Assembly: GCA_963678215.1 (NCBI GenBank)
Contig: OY782758.1
Span: 2,232,001-2,296,000, forward strand
DNA from: Thiobius zoothamnicola
GTDB lineage: Bacteria; Pseudomonadota; Gammaproteobacteria; Chromatiales; Chromatiaceae
Length of the DNA: 64,000 bases
Direction of reading: 5' to 3'
Positions 26,334 to 34,577 of the stretch are shown one piece after another. Within the stretch, counting starts at the first letter, position 1; each line of letters starts with the position of its first letter. Position numbers and translations under genes: made by a program. The notes beneath the pieces were generated by a model. It saw nothing but the letters and a program-made list of their open reading frames with translations, was not told the DNA's origin and did not search any database.

Positions 26334-26339
26334 TTATAA
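26334..26339 (-). promoter_or_regulatory. -10 element upstream of prfC
   Basis: On the minus strand a perfect TATAAT lies 27 bases upstream of the prfC ATG at 26306. No good -35 box is seen at 16-18 bases. Transcription would begin about 20 bases before the ATG, leaving a very short leader. Confidence 0.45.
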
Positions 26340-26413
26340 CGGATCCCATCTGGAGTTTTTAGCGGCTGGATTTCATCATCAAGATCGAGTGGCACGCGGC
26401 GCTACTTTTCGCT

Positions 26414-27322
26414 TTATTTTGCACCCGTCTGAGCGAATTTCAACCGTCGGTTAAATAACTGCATCATCAATTCGATATTTTTGATATTGGGGTAATTGGG
26501 TCGCACGATAAAGGCAATTTCACGGTGCGGCCCAGGTTCGGCCAGGGCGATTTTGGCCACTTGGGGATTGTTATCCACCAATTGGGATAAAGCCATGGCC
26601 GGTACCAAGGTGGTCCCCATGCCACTTGCCACCAATTGCACCAGAGTGCTTAAGCTGGTTGCACTGAAATTCGTCGCTGCGATGCCGGATAGGTGGCAAG
26701 CCGCCAGCGCATGGTCTTTTAAGCAGTGTCCTTCTTTCAATAACATTAAACGGTCTGGGTCAATCTCATCATTGTCTAATTGGGGTTTGGCCGCCAAGGC
26801 ATCATCCGCATGCGTCACCCAGTAGAAATCCTCTTGCCAAAAGCTGAAGGTTAACAAACCGTCGCAACGGTAGGGTAACGCGAGTATGGCGGCATCCAAA
26901 TCACCTTGGCGAACCTGTTCGACCAACCCATGAGATTGTTCTTCGGCAAGGTGGAGTGCCAAGTGAGGGTACTGCGTTTTCAATGCCGGTAAGACTAAAG
27001 GGAGTAAATAAGGCCCAATCGTTGGGATGACGCCGAGGGAAAAGTTTGAACTTAATGGTGCTGACAAACCTTCACCCAGTTTCATCAGATCATCCATTTG
27101 CAACTTGATGTGCGCCGCTTTTTCCAGCATTTGCTGACCTAAAGGCGTAACCAGCACTTGTTTGTTATTCCTCTCAAATATTTGGAAACCGAGTTGTTTC
27201 TCCATTTCAGACAGCGCCGTGCTTAAAGTTGACTGGGATATGGAGCAAGCTTCGGCGGCTTTTTTAAAATGTAAGCTACGTTCAACCGCCAGGGCATAAT
27301 GGATTTGTTTGAGCGAGATCAT
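26414..27322 (-). CDS. oxyR: Hydrogen peroxide-sensing LysR-type regulator OxyR
   Basis: The 302-residue product has the LysR winged-helix N terminus (SLKQIHYALAVERSLHFKKA, SQSTLSTALSEMEKQLG) and a periplasmic-binding-type sensor domain. In the sensor, Cys200 and Cys209 (GHCLKDHALAAC) match the peroxide-reactive pair Cys199/Cys208 of E. coli OxyR, and SLSTLVQLVASGMGTTLVP follows. That identifies OxyR rather than a generic LysR protein. No catalase or ahp gene is adjacent; the nearest peroxidase gene in the window is tpx at 51 kb. A TATAAT sits six bases before the ATG. Confidence 0.93.
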   Translation of the reverse strand: MISLKQIHYALAVERSLHFKKAAEACSISQSTLSTALSEMEKQLGFQIFERNNKQVLVTPLGQQMLEKAAHIKLQMDDLMKLGEGLSAPLSSNFSLGVIPTIGPYLLPLVLPALKTQYPHLALHLAEEQSHGLVEQVRQGDLDAAILALPYRCDGLLTFSFWQEDFYWVTHADDALAAKPQLDNDEIDPDRLMLLKEGHCLKDHALAACHLSGIAATNFSATSLSTLVQLVASGMGTTLVPAMALSQLVDNNPQVAKIALAEPGPHREIAFIVRPNYPNIKNIELMMQLFNRRLKFAQTGAK

Positions 27323-27328
27323 GCCGCG

Positions 27329-27356
27329 ATTATATCGACACTCCAGTGATTGTTCA
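27329..27356 (-). promoter_or_regulatory. oxyR promoter, possibly giving a leaderless mRNA
   Basis: On the minus strand TGAACA (27351-27356) and a perfect TATAAT (27329-27334) are 16 bases apart. Only six bases (CGCGGC) separate the TATAAT from the oxyR ATG, so transcription from this promoter would start at or within a base or two of the A of the ATG. No ribosome site precedes the ATG, which fits leaderless translation. Confidence 0.5.
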
Positions 27357-27670
27357 TTTTTCTAGAACATAAAAATCAGATCATTCAAAAGCAGTGTCTG
27401 AAATGACTGATATTGGTATTGGATAGCCACCGTAGACAGGGAAAATTGTCGAAGGCTTGAAATGCCATGGAATGTCAGTGATCCGCGATGATTGGGTGTC
27501 TTTGTTATCCGTAAGGATTGTCGGTGATTCTCGGCGAAGAAAGGGATGCGCTGATTTGACATCTGGATGAAAATATTGATCTCACCCAGTTGGGTAGGAG
27601 AGCCAATGGTCGCCCAGCCTGTTAGGTGATTGGCGGCTGGCTCACAGCATTATGTATAAGCGGATTCTTT
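27357..27670. other. Intergenic region between oxyR and S24 gene
   Basis: The 348 bases between the divergent starts (27323-27670) hold the oxyR promoter at one end. A weak TTGGCG (27630-27635) with TGTATA (27653-27658) lies just before the S24 start. A 66-codon minus-strand stretch (27362-27562) has no ribosome site and no recognisable protein features. I see no gene here. As OxyR usually represses itself, a binding site overlapping 27330-27370 is likely but not recognisable by eye. Confidence 0.5.
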
Positions 27671-28027
27671 ATGTCTCAAACAAATCATAGTAGTAGCGCC
27701 TGTAGCGAGATTGAACCTTTCGCCTTGCAGGTTTTAGGTGACAGTATGGAGCCGGAATTTCCGGATGGTTGCATTGTCACCATTGAGCCAGCGGAAGCTT
27801 GTGAGCATGGCATGTATATCATGACTTTGGTCGAGGATACGCGTTGGTTCCGCCAGTATTTGAACGATGATCAGGGTGAGCGTTTGGTGGCGCTGAATGC
27901 CAGTTATCCCGAGATTCCATTGACGGGATTGGAGTGGCAAGTTGAAGGCATCATCATGCAGCGGACATTACGTCGTCACCAAAGTCCAAGTGGTCGCAGG
28001 GAGTCGAAGCATTATTCCTACGGATGA
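27671..28027 (+). CDS. Small S24 (LexA/UmuD-like) family protein without DNA-binding domain
   Basis: From ATG 27671 the product is 118 residues and consists of only a LexA-type peptidase fold: LQVLGDSMEPEFPDGCIVTI (about residues 21-40) carries the nucleophile Ser of the GxSM motif. LexA and UmuD use a Lys about 40 residues later; at the aligned place here the sequence is RWFRQYLND, with Arg and no Lys. No helix-turn-helix or DNA-binding part precedes the domain. There is no cleavable Ala-Gly site that I can identify. It may be a non-cleaving member of the family or a signal-binding protein. It ends 16 bases from the convergent hemH. Confidence 0.75.
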   Translation: MSQTNHSSSACSEIEPFALQVLGDSMEPEFPDGCIVTIEPAEACEHGMYIMTLVEDTRWFRQYLNDDQGERLVALNASYPEIPLTGLEWQVEGIIMQRTLRRHQSPSGRRESKHYSYG

Positions 28028-28042
28028 CAGCGGTCATTGGTT

Positions 28043-29116
28043 TTATTGTTGGGCACCCAGTTGGCGTGCTCTTTCCAGGATTGCTTCAGGTTCTTCATAA
28101 TCCATGGACCAACCGCTGATATGCCGCTTGATCAGGCCGGTCAGCATGTCAATATGGGCGGATGTGTCATTCAGGCAAGGGATATATTCATAACGTTCGC
28201 CGCCAGCCTGCATGAAAATATCGCGGTTCTCCATGGCGATTTCCTCCAGCGTCTCCAGACAGTCCGCAGAGAATCCCGGGCAGATGACCTGGACTGATTT
28301 CACGCCTGATTTCGCCAGTTCACGCAAGGTGTGATCGGTATAGGGTTGCAGCCATTGTTTCGGGCCGAGCCGCGATTGAAAACTGATGCCCCAACGGTCT
28401 TTCGGGAGTCCCAACGACTCAGCCAACAGGCGGGCGGTTGTCTGGCACTCGCAATGGTATGGGTCGCCTTTGTGGAAATAATCTTGTGGAATGCCATGGA
28501 AAGACATCAATAATTGGTCGGCGTTGCCATGTTGCTGACGATGGATGGTGACGCTTTCGGCAAGCGCGGTGATATAGGCAGGCTCATCATGGTAATGATT
28601 GATGAAACGTAATTCAGGCAACCAGCGCCATTGTTGAAGATGGCGCGTCACCGCATCAAAGATAGAGGCGGTGGTGGAGGCGGAATATTGCGGATAAAGG
28701 GGTAATACCAATAATTGACGCACGCCCTGTTCACGCAGCTTCTCAAGGCTTTGAGGGATACTGGGTGAGCCATAGCGCATTGCCAGCTCAATACTGACCA
28801 GATCGCCGAACTGTTGTTGCAAGCGTTGGCGCAGCGCGGTTTCTTGCGCGCGTGAGATCACCATGAGAGGCGAACCTTCCGGTGTCCATATTTTGCGGTA
28901 AGCACGCGCCGAGCGGGCTGGCCGGGTATTGAGGATGAATAAGTTGAGCACCAACCACCAAGCGGGGCGGGATAATTCAACGACGCGTTTATCCCACAGA
29001 AATTCTTTCAGGTAACGGCGTACAGAGGCGCGATCAGGCGCTTCCGGGGTGCCGAGGTTGACTAGAAGAATGCCGGTTCTCGGGGCTTGATCATGGTGAA
29101 AGTTTTGCAAATCCAT
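28043..29116 (-). CDS. hemH: Ferrochelatase
   Basis: HemH inserts ferrous iron into protoporphyrin IX, the last step of heme b synthesis. The 357-residue product begins with the LVNLGTPEAPDRASVRRYL signature, has the active-site His in LLMSFHGIPQDYFHKGDPY and the C-terminal CPGFSADCLETLEEI with the conserved acidic residue. AGGA precedes the ATG by seven bases. It is the last gene of a dgt-ampE-btuF-like-hemH run on the minus strand. Confidence 0.97.
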   Translation of the reverse strand: MDLQNFHHDQAPRTGILLVNLGTPEAPDRASVRRYLKEFLWDKRVVELSRPAWWLVLNLFILNTRPARSARAYRKIWTPEGSPLMVISRAQETALRQRLQQQFGDLVSIELAMRYGSPSIPQSLEKLREQGVRQLLVLPLYPQYSASTTASIFDAVTRHLQQWRWLPELRFINHYHDEPAYITALAESVTIHRQQHGNADQLLMSFHGIPQDYFHKGDPYHCECQTTARLLAESLGLPKDRWGISFQSRLGPKQWLQPYTDHTLRELAKSGVKSVQVICPGFSADCLETLEEIAMENRDIFMQAGGERYEYIPCLNDTSAHIDMLTGLIKRHISGWSMDYEEPEAILERARQLGAQQ

Positions 29117-29156
29117 GGTCGGTTCCTAAAGAGTAGTCAAGGTGATCGGAAAGGCG

Positions 29157-29969
29157 TTATTGGCAAAGTTGCTGGATTGCCTGGAGAATGGCGGGGCCTG
29201 GACGGCTGAGGGTGTTGATTGTCCTTTGTCGCCCGGTTTGACCGCTTGGTGGCGGATAGCTTGATAGACGCAACAAGGATTGTTTGCTGATGAGTGATTC
29301 CGCCTCCACGGAGAAAATACCGCGCTGAATGGCCGCATAGGTATTGCGCATACCGGCGTACTTTAATACATCGTTGAGCCAATGCGCTCCGCCGACCGTC
29401 ATGGCAGGCCTGTGCCAGATTGAAACATAGATTTCCGTGTTTTGCGGTTTTTGGCAAGCGTGTTGCAGTGCTTGTTCAAATTGACTGGCAGCTTGTTCTG
29501 CCGATGCGCGACGATTGGTCAGATCGCCGATCTTACGCATGCTATCAGCTAATTGCGCCAATTTCGCGGGTTCGCTGCGGTACACGCGGATATTTTGCGT
29601 TTCCAGCCATTCCAAATCACGCGGTTTGTTGCCGGAGGCCCAGGCGATAACCAAGTCGGGCTGCAATTGCAGTATCCATTCACGGTCTATGCCGCCCACT
29701 GCGCTGATGCGTGGTACGGATTCAGCGATGCCGGGTGAATGGGTGGCGACAGCCGCCAGTAAATCGGTTGCGTCAATAGCCTGGATGATTTCTGTCGTGT
29801 GCGGCGATAACGTGACAATGCGTTGTGCATAGGGGATGACGGTGATGAAATGGCCGATGTCATCCTGAATGGTTTGGGTATGGCCCGGACAGGATAGCGT
29901 CAAACCCAGCAGCCCTATGATGTTAAACCGTATGAATGGCTTTAACGATCTGGTGTGGGTGAAAAGCAT
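29157..29969 (-). CDS. BtuF-like periplasmic cobalamin/heme substrate-binding protein
   Basis: I place the start at ATG 29969, six bases after the ampE-like stop, giving 270 residues with a signal peptide (MLFTHTRSLKPFIRFNIIGL, cleavage near HTQ/T). The mature part has RIVTLSPHTTEIIQAIDATD, VGGIDREWILQLQPDLVIAW and the WLETQNIRVY segment, the BtuF/FecB type-III binding-protein fold. No permease or ATPase gene (btuC, btuD) is adjacent. The ligand is not certain: vitamin B12 is likely from similarity, and heme or a siderophore is possible given hemH next door. Frame open to 30038, but that overlaps ampE. Confidence 0.8.
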   Translation of the reverse strand: MLFTHTRSLKPFIRFNIIGLLGLTLSCPGHTQTIQDDIGHFITVIPYAQRIVTLSPHTTEIIQAIDATDLLAAVATHSPGIAESVPRISAVGGIDREWILQLQPDLVIAWASGNKPRDLEWLETQNIRVYRSEPAKLAQLADSMRKIGDLTNRRASAEQAASQFEQALQHACQKPQNTEIYVSIWHRPAMTVGGAHWLNDVLKYAGMRNTYAAIQRGIFSVEAESLISKQSLLRLSSYPPPSGQTGRQRTINTLSRPGPAILQAIQQLCQ

Positions 29970-29974
29970 ACCTG

Positions 29975-30835
29975 TTATAAAGCGCCGAACAAAGTCACCA
30001 AACCAATCAAAGCGATCCAGAAAGTCAGACTGCGCCATACCAAACGCAGGTGATTCTCAATAGAAGCTGTTGGCGAGGCAGGGTCGTTTGCGAGTGCCGC
30101 CTGACCAGTGAGCCAGATTAATTGATCATGGGTTGTGCAGGTTGGCGTTGTCTGTTGGGCGGCGTAAGTTTTCCAAGCACTGATGGCTTGTTCAAAATGA
30201 CCGACAATGGCGTAGCCTGCGGCAGTAATGCGGGCGGGCAACCAATCCATCCAGTAAAAAATCGTTTTGCTGTCTTGTGCTGAGCGGATAGTAAGGTTGG
30301 CTTGATAGGCATAGGCGAGATGATGCATGAGCCGGTAGGACATGGCGCCGATTGCGCCGAGCAGCAGAAACCATAGGATAGGGCCAATCAGGCGGTGGTT
30401 GGCACCGACTAAAATACCCTGGCTGACTTGTGAGTCGTCAGATGGGTCTGAATGATGCGTGGATGAGAAATGCTGTGCCAGTTGATGGGCTTGCTGGCTT
30501 TGGCCAGCTGACTTGGCATTCAGGTAATTCTCGACATCGCGCCCTAGCTCTCTGGGGCCGAGACTGAACAACAAGCATAGCAGGCCGAACAAGATTTCAA
30601 ACAAGCCGCCTAACAGGGGCGCGACGTTGAATTGCAGGAAAAGCATGAACAATAGCAAGGGGGTGATCAGGATGATGATGCCCCAAGGTCTGGACAATAG
30701 TAGCCAGCCAAGCCAGCGGGAAGCGGTGATTTTGGCATGATAGTGCTCGAATCTCTCCAATTTCCGGTAAATTTCGCCATGCCATAAGAGACGCTCAATC
30801 AACAGAGCCACGAGCAGGGTAATAAAGGTCAACAT
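29975..30835 (-). CDS. ampE: AmpE-like inner-membrane protein
   Basis: The 286-residue product has four or five membrane segments: about residues 3-15, 45-80, 82-95, 150-170 and 265-284. The FSLGPRELGRDVENYLNA motif (about residues 90-107) is characteristic of AmpE, a member of the CobD/AmpE membrane family. In enterobacteria AmpE lies behind ampD and affects ampC induction; no ampD is present here. It follows dgt by 33 bases. Biochemical role is unproved in the family. Confidence 0.82.
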   Translation of the reverse strand: MLTFITLLVALLIERLLWHGEIYRKLERFEHYHAKITASRWLGWLLLSRPWGIIILITPLLLFMLFLQFNVAPLLGGLFEILFGLLCLLFSLGPRELGRDVENYLNAKSAGQSQQAHQLAQHFSSTHHSDPSDDSQVSQGILVGANHRLIGPILWFLLLGAIGAMSYRLMHHLAYAYQANLTIRSAQDSKTIFYWMDWLPARITAAGYAIVGHFEQAISAWKTYAAQQTTPTCTTHDQLIWLTGQAALANDPASPTASIENHLRLVWRSLTFWIALIGLVTLFGAL

Positions 30836-30868
30836 AAAATTTGGCGATTGTGGATGATGCAGTGGATT

Positions 30869-32236
30869 TTAGCTGTCAGGCAAGGAAATACCAGTGACTT
30901 TCTTATAGAGCGCAACCGCGTATGAATCCGTCATGCCGGAAATAAAATCCGTCAGCAACAGCAGGCGCGTATAAGGATCTGAGCTGGGTGTCCGGTTAAT
31001 GCCAATGAATTGTTCGGGGATTAATTGGATCAACAGGCGACTACGCGCCGAGGCTTGTTTTTGGCTCTGTCCTGCCACGTCGTCAATCACTTGAATAAAG
31101 CGTTCGAGCAGGTCATTCACGACTTGAAAACCGGCTGCCTGGATACTCACGACAGCGGGAGCGCAGTAGATGCGTTCAGCCGCCAGGTTGATTAATTGAT
31201 CTGCTTGTTGGTTGCAGGGGAGTTCATCCAATAAGGGGGTATCAAACTGGCCAGCCAGGATGGCGCTTTCGTGATCCATGAAGCAGGTCAGACTTTGTTG
31301 GATAATTTCATTAATGACTTTGGCGCGTAAAAATTCAACCCGATCTTTAGGGTCGCGAATGCCGTCCATGCGTTTTTGGTGTTTATCCCGCGTGGGTAAT
31401 ATGGCGAGGAAAGCGTCGATGACCTCATCGTAGGTGAAATGACCCAACCGGTAGCCGTCTTCAATATCAATTACCCGGTAGGCGATGTCGTCTGCCGCCT
31501 CCACCAGAAAGGCCAGTGGGTGTCGTCGCCAGACCGCATATTGATCAGAACGCGAGATCAAGCCGACGGCTTTGGCAATATCGGTGAAGGTGGATTGATC
31601 AGCGACATTGAAGCCATGCTTTTTGGCGCTGACCCCGCCCATTCGGTTGCCGCCGAGGTAAGATTCGCGTGGATATTTGGTAAAGGCGGCCAATGTGGCG
31701 TAAGTCAGTTGCAAGCCGCCCGGATTATCCGGGTTTTGTAGCCGGGTCAAGATGCGGAAACCCTGTGCATTGCCTTCAAAAGCGAGAAAATCCTCGCGTT
31801 CGCTTTCGCGCAAAGCTGCCACGCGAGATCGGCCATAATCAGCGGTCGTCGCCCAATGGCGGATCGCGTCTTCGCCGGAATGGCCGAAAGGCGGGTTGCC
31901 AATATCATGTGCCAGACAGGCGGCGGCGCAGATATTGCCGAAATCAGCCGCCTCCATCTCCGGTAGCTGATGGCGTTTGATGACTTGTTCGCCGACCAAC
32001 GTGCCAAGTGAACGGCCAATGCTGGATGCCTCCAGGCTATGGGTTAAGCGGGTACGCACATAATCAATTTTAGAGAGTGGAAATACCTGGGTTTTATCCT
32101 GCATGCGTCGAAAGGCGGATGAAAACACGATACGGTCAAAATCCCGCTGGAAATCGGTGCGCGCGGTCGAAGCTGTGGGGTGAGCCTGGGAACCCAGGCG
32201 TTTGCGGTTCAGCAAGTCAGGCCATTGCATGCTCAT
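30869..32236 (-). CDS. dgt: dGTP triphosphohydrolase (HD-domain dNTPase)
   Basis: Dgt hydrolyses dGTP to deoxyguanosine and tripolyphosphate. The 455-residue product has the HD metal site: RTRLTHSLEASSIGRSLG (about residues 61-78), then AHDIGNPPFGHSGEDAI (about 114-130), and the distal Asp in VEAADDIAYRVIDIEDGY. The product is shorter than E. coli Dgt (505) and closer to the wider dNTPase group. ATG at 32236 or 32230 (MSM). It heads the dgt-ampE-btuF-like-hemH operon. Confidence 0.95.
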   Translation of the reverse strand: MSMQWPDLLNRKRLGSQAHPTASTARTDFQRDFDRIVFSSAFRRMQDKTQVFPLSKIDYVRTRLTHSLEASSIGRSLGTLVGEQVIKRHQLPEMEAADFGNICAAACLAHDIGNPPFGHSGEDAIRHWATTADYGRSRVAALRESEREDFLAFEGNAQGFRILTRLQNPDNPGGLQLTYATLAAFTKYPRESYLGGNRMGGVSAKKHGFNVADQSTFTDIAKAVGLISRSDQYAVWRRHPLAFLVEAADDIAYRVIDIEDGYRLGHFTYDEVIDAFLAILPTRDKHQKRMDGIRDPKDRVEFLRAKVINEIIQQSLTCFMDHESAILAGQFDTPLLDELPCNQQADQLINLAAERIYCAPAVVSIQAAGFQVVNDLLERFIQVIDDVAGQSQKQASARSRLLIQLIPEQFIGINRTPSSDPYTRLLLLTDFISGMTDSYAVALYKKVTGISLPDS

Positions 32237-32545
32237 GGCGGGGGAGGGGCGATTAAATGAGCACTTACTTTAGGCGATTCCCCACAGGATTCCTACTACT
32301 TTGCTGGTTTTTGTCGTTCGTCTTTTGTGTTGCCGCAGAACTGGCGTAATTTGCTATGCGTGGCTTGCCATGCTTTGCATGTGAACAAGAACCCAGTGTA
32401 ATCATATTCGATGAATAATGTCAGAAACGGCTTTAACGTCAGCGCATTTGTGTTGAGGGAGATCGCCATTAAAATTCGGCAGGTGCTTGCTATTTGGTTC
32501 CTGAGTTGATCAAATCCGCCATTTGATTTACGGGCGGTTTGGTTT
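32237..32545. other. Gap between dgt and lysC, with weak promoter
   Basis: The 309 bases between the divergent dgt and lysC hold no gene. A TTGCAT (32375-32380) and TGTAAT (32397-32402), 16 bases apart, could be the lysC promoter (about 165 bases upstream). I looked for a lysine riboswitch in the leader and see none of its conserved pairing. A minus-strand open stretch covering 32296-32793 runs into lysC and is a shadow. No ribosome site of note sits before lysC. Confidence 0.4.
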
Positions 32546-33763
32546 ATGGCGCTGGTTGTGCAGAAGTATGGCGGCACATCGGTGGGTTCGGTCGAACGTA
32601 TCCAACATGTGGCGCGTCGTGTGAAAAAATACCGTGATGCGGGTAATGAGATTGTTGTCGTGGTTTCAGCCATGTCGGGAGAGACCAATCGTCTGATCGG
32701 CATGGCGAAGTCGATCAGCGGCAGTCCCAGTGCGCGGGAGATGGATGTATTGGTCTCGACGGGCGAGCAGGTCACGATTGCGCTGTTATGCATGGCGTTG
32801 CATGAACTGGGTTGCGAAGCGCGCTCCTATACTGGACCGCAAGTGGATATTCTGACTGATAGCGCGCATAGCAAAGCGCGTATCATGAATATCGATCAAG
32901 CCAGGGTGCGTGCTGATATTGACGCAGGACGTATTGTGGTCGTGGCGGGTTTTCAGGGTGTTGATGAATATGGCGATATCACCACGCTGGGACGCGGCGG
33001 ATCGGATACGACGGCGGTGGCGATGGCCGCTGCGCTTAAAGCGGATGAATGTCAAATATTCACTGACGTGGATGGCGTTTACACGACAGATCCTCGTATT
33101 GAATCCAAGGCGCGTAAGCTGGATCAAATCACCTTTGAAGAAATGCTGGAAATGGCCAGCCTGGGTTCTAAGGTGTTGCAAATTCGTGCTGTTGAGTTTG
33201 CTGGTAAGTTTAATGTGCCGTTACGTGTGTTATCCAGCTTTGCGGAAGAAGGTGACGGCACTTTGATTACATTTGAGGGTAAGGGTGTGGAAGCAGCTAA
33301 GATAGCGGGCATTGCATTTAATCGTGATGAAGCCAAGTTAACCGTGCGCGGTGTGCCAGATCAACCAGGCGTGGCTTATAAGATACTTGGCCCGATCAGT
33401 GATGCCAATATTGAAGTGGATATGATTGTGCAAAACATCGCGCATGATAATACGGCGAATTTCACCTTTACGATCCATCGTACTGAATATGTGAAAGCGA
33501 AACAGATTCTGCAAAATGTTGCTGAAGCATTGCAGGCACAGGAAGTGCTGGGGGATGAGAAAATCGTCAAAATCTCTTTGGTGGGCGTTGGCATGCGTTC
33601 CCATGCCGGTATTGCCAGCCGGATGTTCGCAGCTTTATCGAAAGAGGGGATCAATATTCAGATGATTTCTACGTCTGAGATCAAGATATCCGTGGTGGTG
33701 GATGAGAAGTATTTGGAACTCGGTGTAAGAACGTTGCATGAGGCTTTTGAACTGGATACCTGA
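32546..33763 (+). CDS. lysC: Aspartate kinase, monofunctional
   Basis: Aspartokinase phosphorylates aspartate, the first step to lysine, threonine, methionine and diaminopimelate. The 405-residue product starts MALVVQKYGGTSVGSVERIQ, has VSAMSGETNRLIGMA, the GRGGSDTTAVAMA nucleotide site (about residues 152-164) and two C-terminal ACT domains (from about 265) with DQPGVAYKILGPISDANIEV and VGVGMRSHAGIASRMF. There is no homoserine dehydrogenase domain. lysC next to csrA is a common gammaproteobacterial arrangement. Confidence 0.97.
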   Translation: MALVVQKYGGTSVGSVERIQHVARRVKKYRDAGNEIVVVVSAMSGETNRLIGMAKSISGSPSAREMDVLVSTGEQVTIALLCMALHELGCEARSYTGPQVDILTDSAHSKARIMNIDQARVRADIDAGRIVVVAGFQGVDEYGDITTLGRGGSDTTAVAMAAALKADECQIFTDVDGVYTTDPRIESKARKLDQITFEEMLEMASLGSKVLQIRAVEFAGKFNVPLRVLSSFAEEGDGTLITFEGKGVEAAKIAGIAFNRDEAKLTVRGVPDQPGVAYKILGPISDANIEVDMIVQNIAHDNTANFTFTIHRTEYVKAKQILQNVAEALQAQEVLGDEKIVKISLVGVGMRSHAGIASRMFAALSKEGINIQMISTSEIKISVVVDEKYLELGVRTLHEAFELDT

Positions 33764-33806
33764 TAAACATGACCTTTTACCCTATTAGGCCCAGGTGAGC
33801 GATACC

Positions 33807-33812
33807 TATAAT
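33807..33812 (+). promoter_or_regulatory. -10 element in the lysC-csrA gap
   Basis: A perfect TATAAT lies 44 bases after the lysC stop. No good -35 box is seen at 16-18 bases upstream. If used, transcription would start near 33819 and the csrA leader would be about 95 bases and contain the terminator-like hairpin at 33854-33892. Confidence 0.4.
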
Positions 33813-33853
33813 GCCCACCAAGCACAATATCAAGCTTAGTTGGCATTTTCGTT

Positions 33854-33892
33854 ACAAGGAATTGATTGAAAAATCGGTTCCTTGTTTTTTTT
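33854..33892 (+). terminator. Strong hairpin and T-tract directly upstream of csrA
   Basis: ACAAGGAA (33854-33861), two G-U pairs, and GATT (33864-33867) fold back through a GAAA tetraloop onto AATC (33872-33875), GG and TTCCTTGT (33878-33885): a 14-pair stem with no bulge. Eight T (33885-33892) follow. It has the form of a strong intrinsic terminator for lysC, yet it ends only 20 bases before the csrA ATG, so csrA expression depends on readthrough or on a promoter between them. Confidence 0.8.
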
Positions 33893-33912
33893 CTGGGACG
33901 CGGGAGTTGCTC

Positions 33913-34113
33913 ATGTTGATACTGACACGGCGGGTTGGAGAGACCCTAATGATTGGTGACGATGTCACCGTTACTGTTTTAGGCGTTAAGGGTAATCAAG
34001 TTCGTATTGGCGTCAATGCGCCGAGAGATGTCGCAGTACATCGGGAAGAAATTTACGAGCGCATCAAGAATGAGCAGCGTCAACAGCAGCAAGCGTCAGC
34101 GAATGGTGAATAA
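33913..34113 (+). CDS. csrA: Carbon storage regulator CsrA
   Basis: CsrA is a small dimeric RNA-binding protein that controls translation and stability of many mRNAs by binding ANGGA motifs. The start at ATG 33913 behind GGGAG gives 66 residues: MLILTRRVGETLMIGDDVTV and VGVNAPRDVAVHREEIYERI-type core (Arg44-equivalent present). An in-frame extension to 33811 crosses the terminator hairpin and is unlikely to be translated. GGGA occurs twice in the last 18 bases of the leader (33895-33898, 33902-33905) and AAGGA in the hairpin stem, so self-repression is plausible. Confidence 0.97.
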   Translation: MLILTRRVGETLMIGDDVTVTVLGVKGNQVRIGVNAPRDVAVHREEIYERIKNEQRQQQQASANGE

Positions 34114-34221
34114 GGATTATTGTCTCATTGATTGTTAATCAGAATTGATTCTGCTGTTTGTTCACTGCATGGGTTTGATCTGTTAGCCATGAATCGCCTT
34201 CATCATCCCTTGAATAAGCCA

Positions 34222-34250
34222 TTGGATAAATTGTTTTAAGCTTGTATAGT
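34222..34250 (+). promoter_or_regulatory. Promoter of tRNA-Ser
   Basis: TTGGAT (34222-34227) and TATAGT (34245-34250) are exactly 17 bases apart, and the following bases (CACGCTCGG) are GC-rich as in stringently controlled stable-RNA promoters. Transcription would start near 34257, about 30 bases before tRNA-Ser. Confidence 0.7.
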
Positions 34251-34286
34251 TCACGCTCGGCTATGCCACACTAGTGCACTGAATAT

Positions 34287-34379
34287 GGAGAGTTGGCCGA
34301 GTGGCTGAAGGCGCTCCCCTGCTAAGGGAGTATGGGGTTAATAGCTCCATCGAGGGTTCGAATCCCTCACTCTCCGCCA
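34287..34379 (+). tRNA. tRNA-Ser(GCU)
   Basis: The 93-base gene folds as a class II tRNA: acceptor GGAGAGT (34287-34293) pairs with ACTCTCC (34369-34375), discriminator G, encoded CCA (34377-34379). The anticodon loop CTGCTAA gives anticodon GCT, reading AGC/AGU serine codons. The long variable arm and the TTCGAAT T-loop are present. tRNA-Ser(GCU) behind csrA is a conserved gammaproteobacterial arrangement. Confidence 0.97.
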
Positions 34380-34577
34380 TACTATCCTGTAAAGCCTCAA
34401 ATAGCTTCTGGCATTTCCTTTTGGAGATTTTCCCTGTTCTTCCGATTAAGGAAGGCTTTTGGGTTGCCGCATACATTTTCCCCGCGGTTTCTTCCTATAC
34501 GATTCCAATTCCTGCTTTTTAAAGCGTTTTTAGGCTTTGGCGAAAGCATCGAATATGCTCGTGATTGTGGAGAAGTA

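Noticed and set aside
27362..27562. 66-codon minus-strand frame between oxyR and the S24 gene
   Set aside because: Covers the oxyR upstream region, no ribosome site, no family resemblance.
32237..32545. Lysine riboswitch in front of lysC
   Set aside because: None of the conserved lysine-aptamer pairings could be found in the leader; only a weak promoter is visible.
33811..33912. Longer CsrA starting at 33811
   Set aside because: The frame is open but the added 34 residues cross a perfect terminator hairpin and are unlike CsrA; GGGAG precedes the standard start at 33913.
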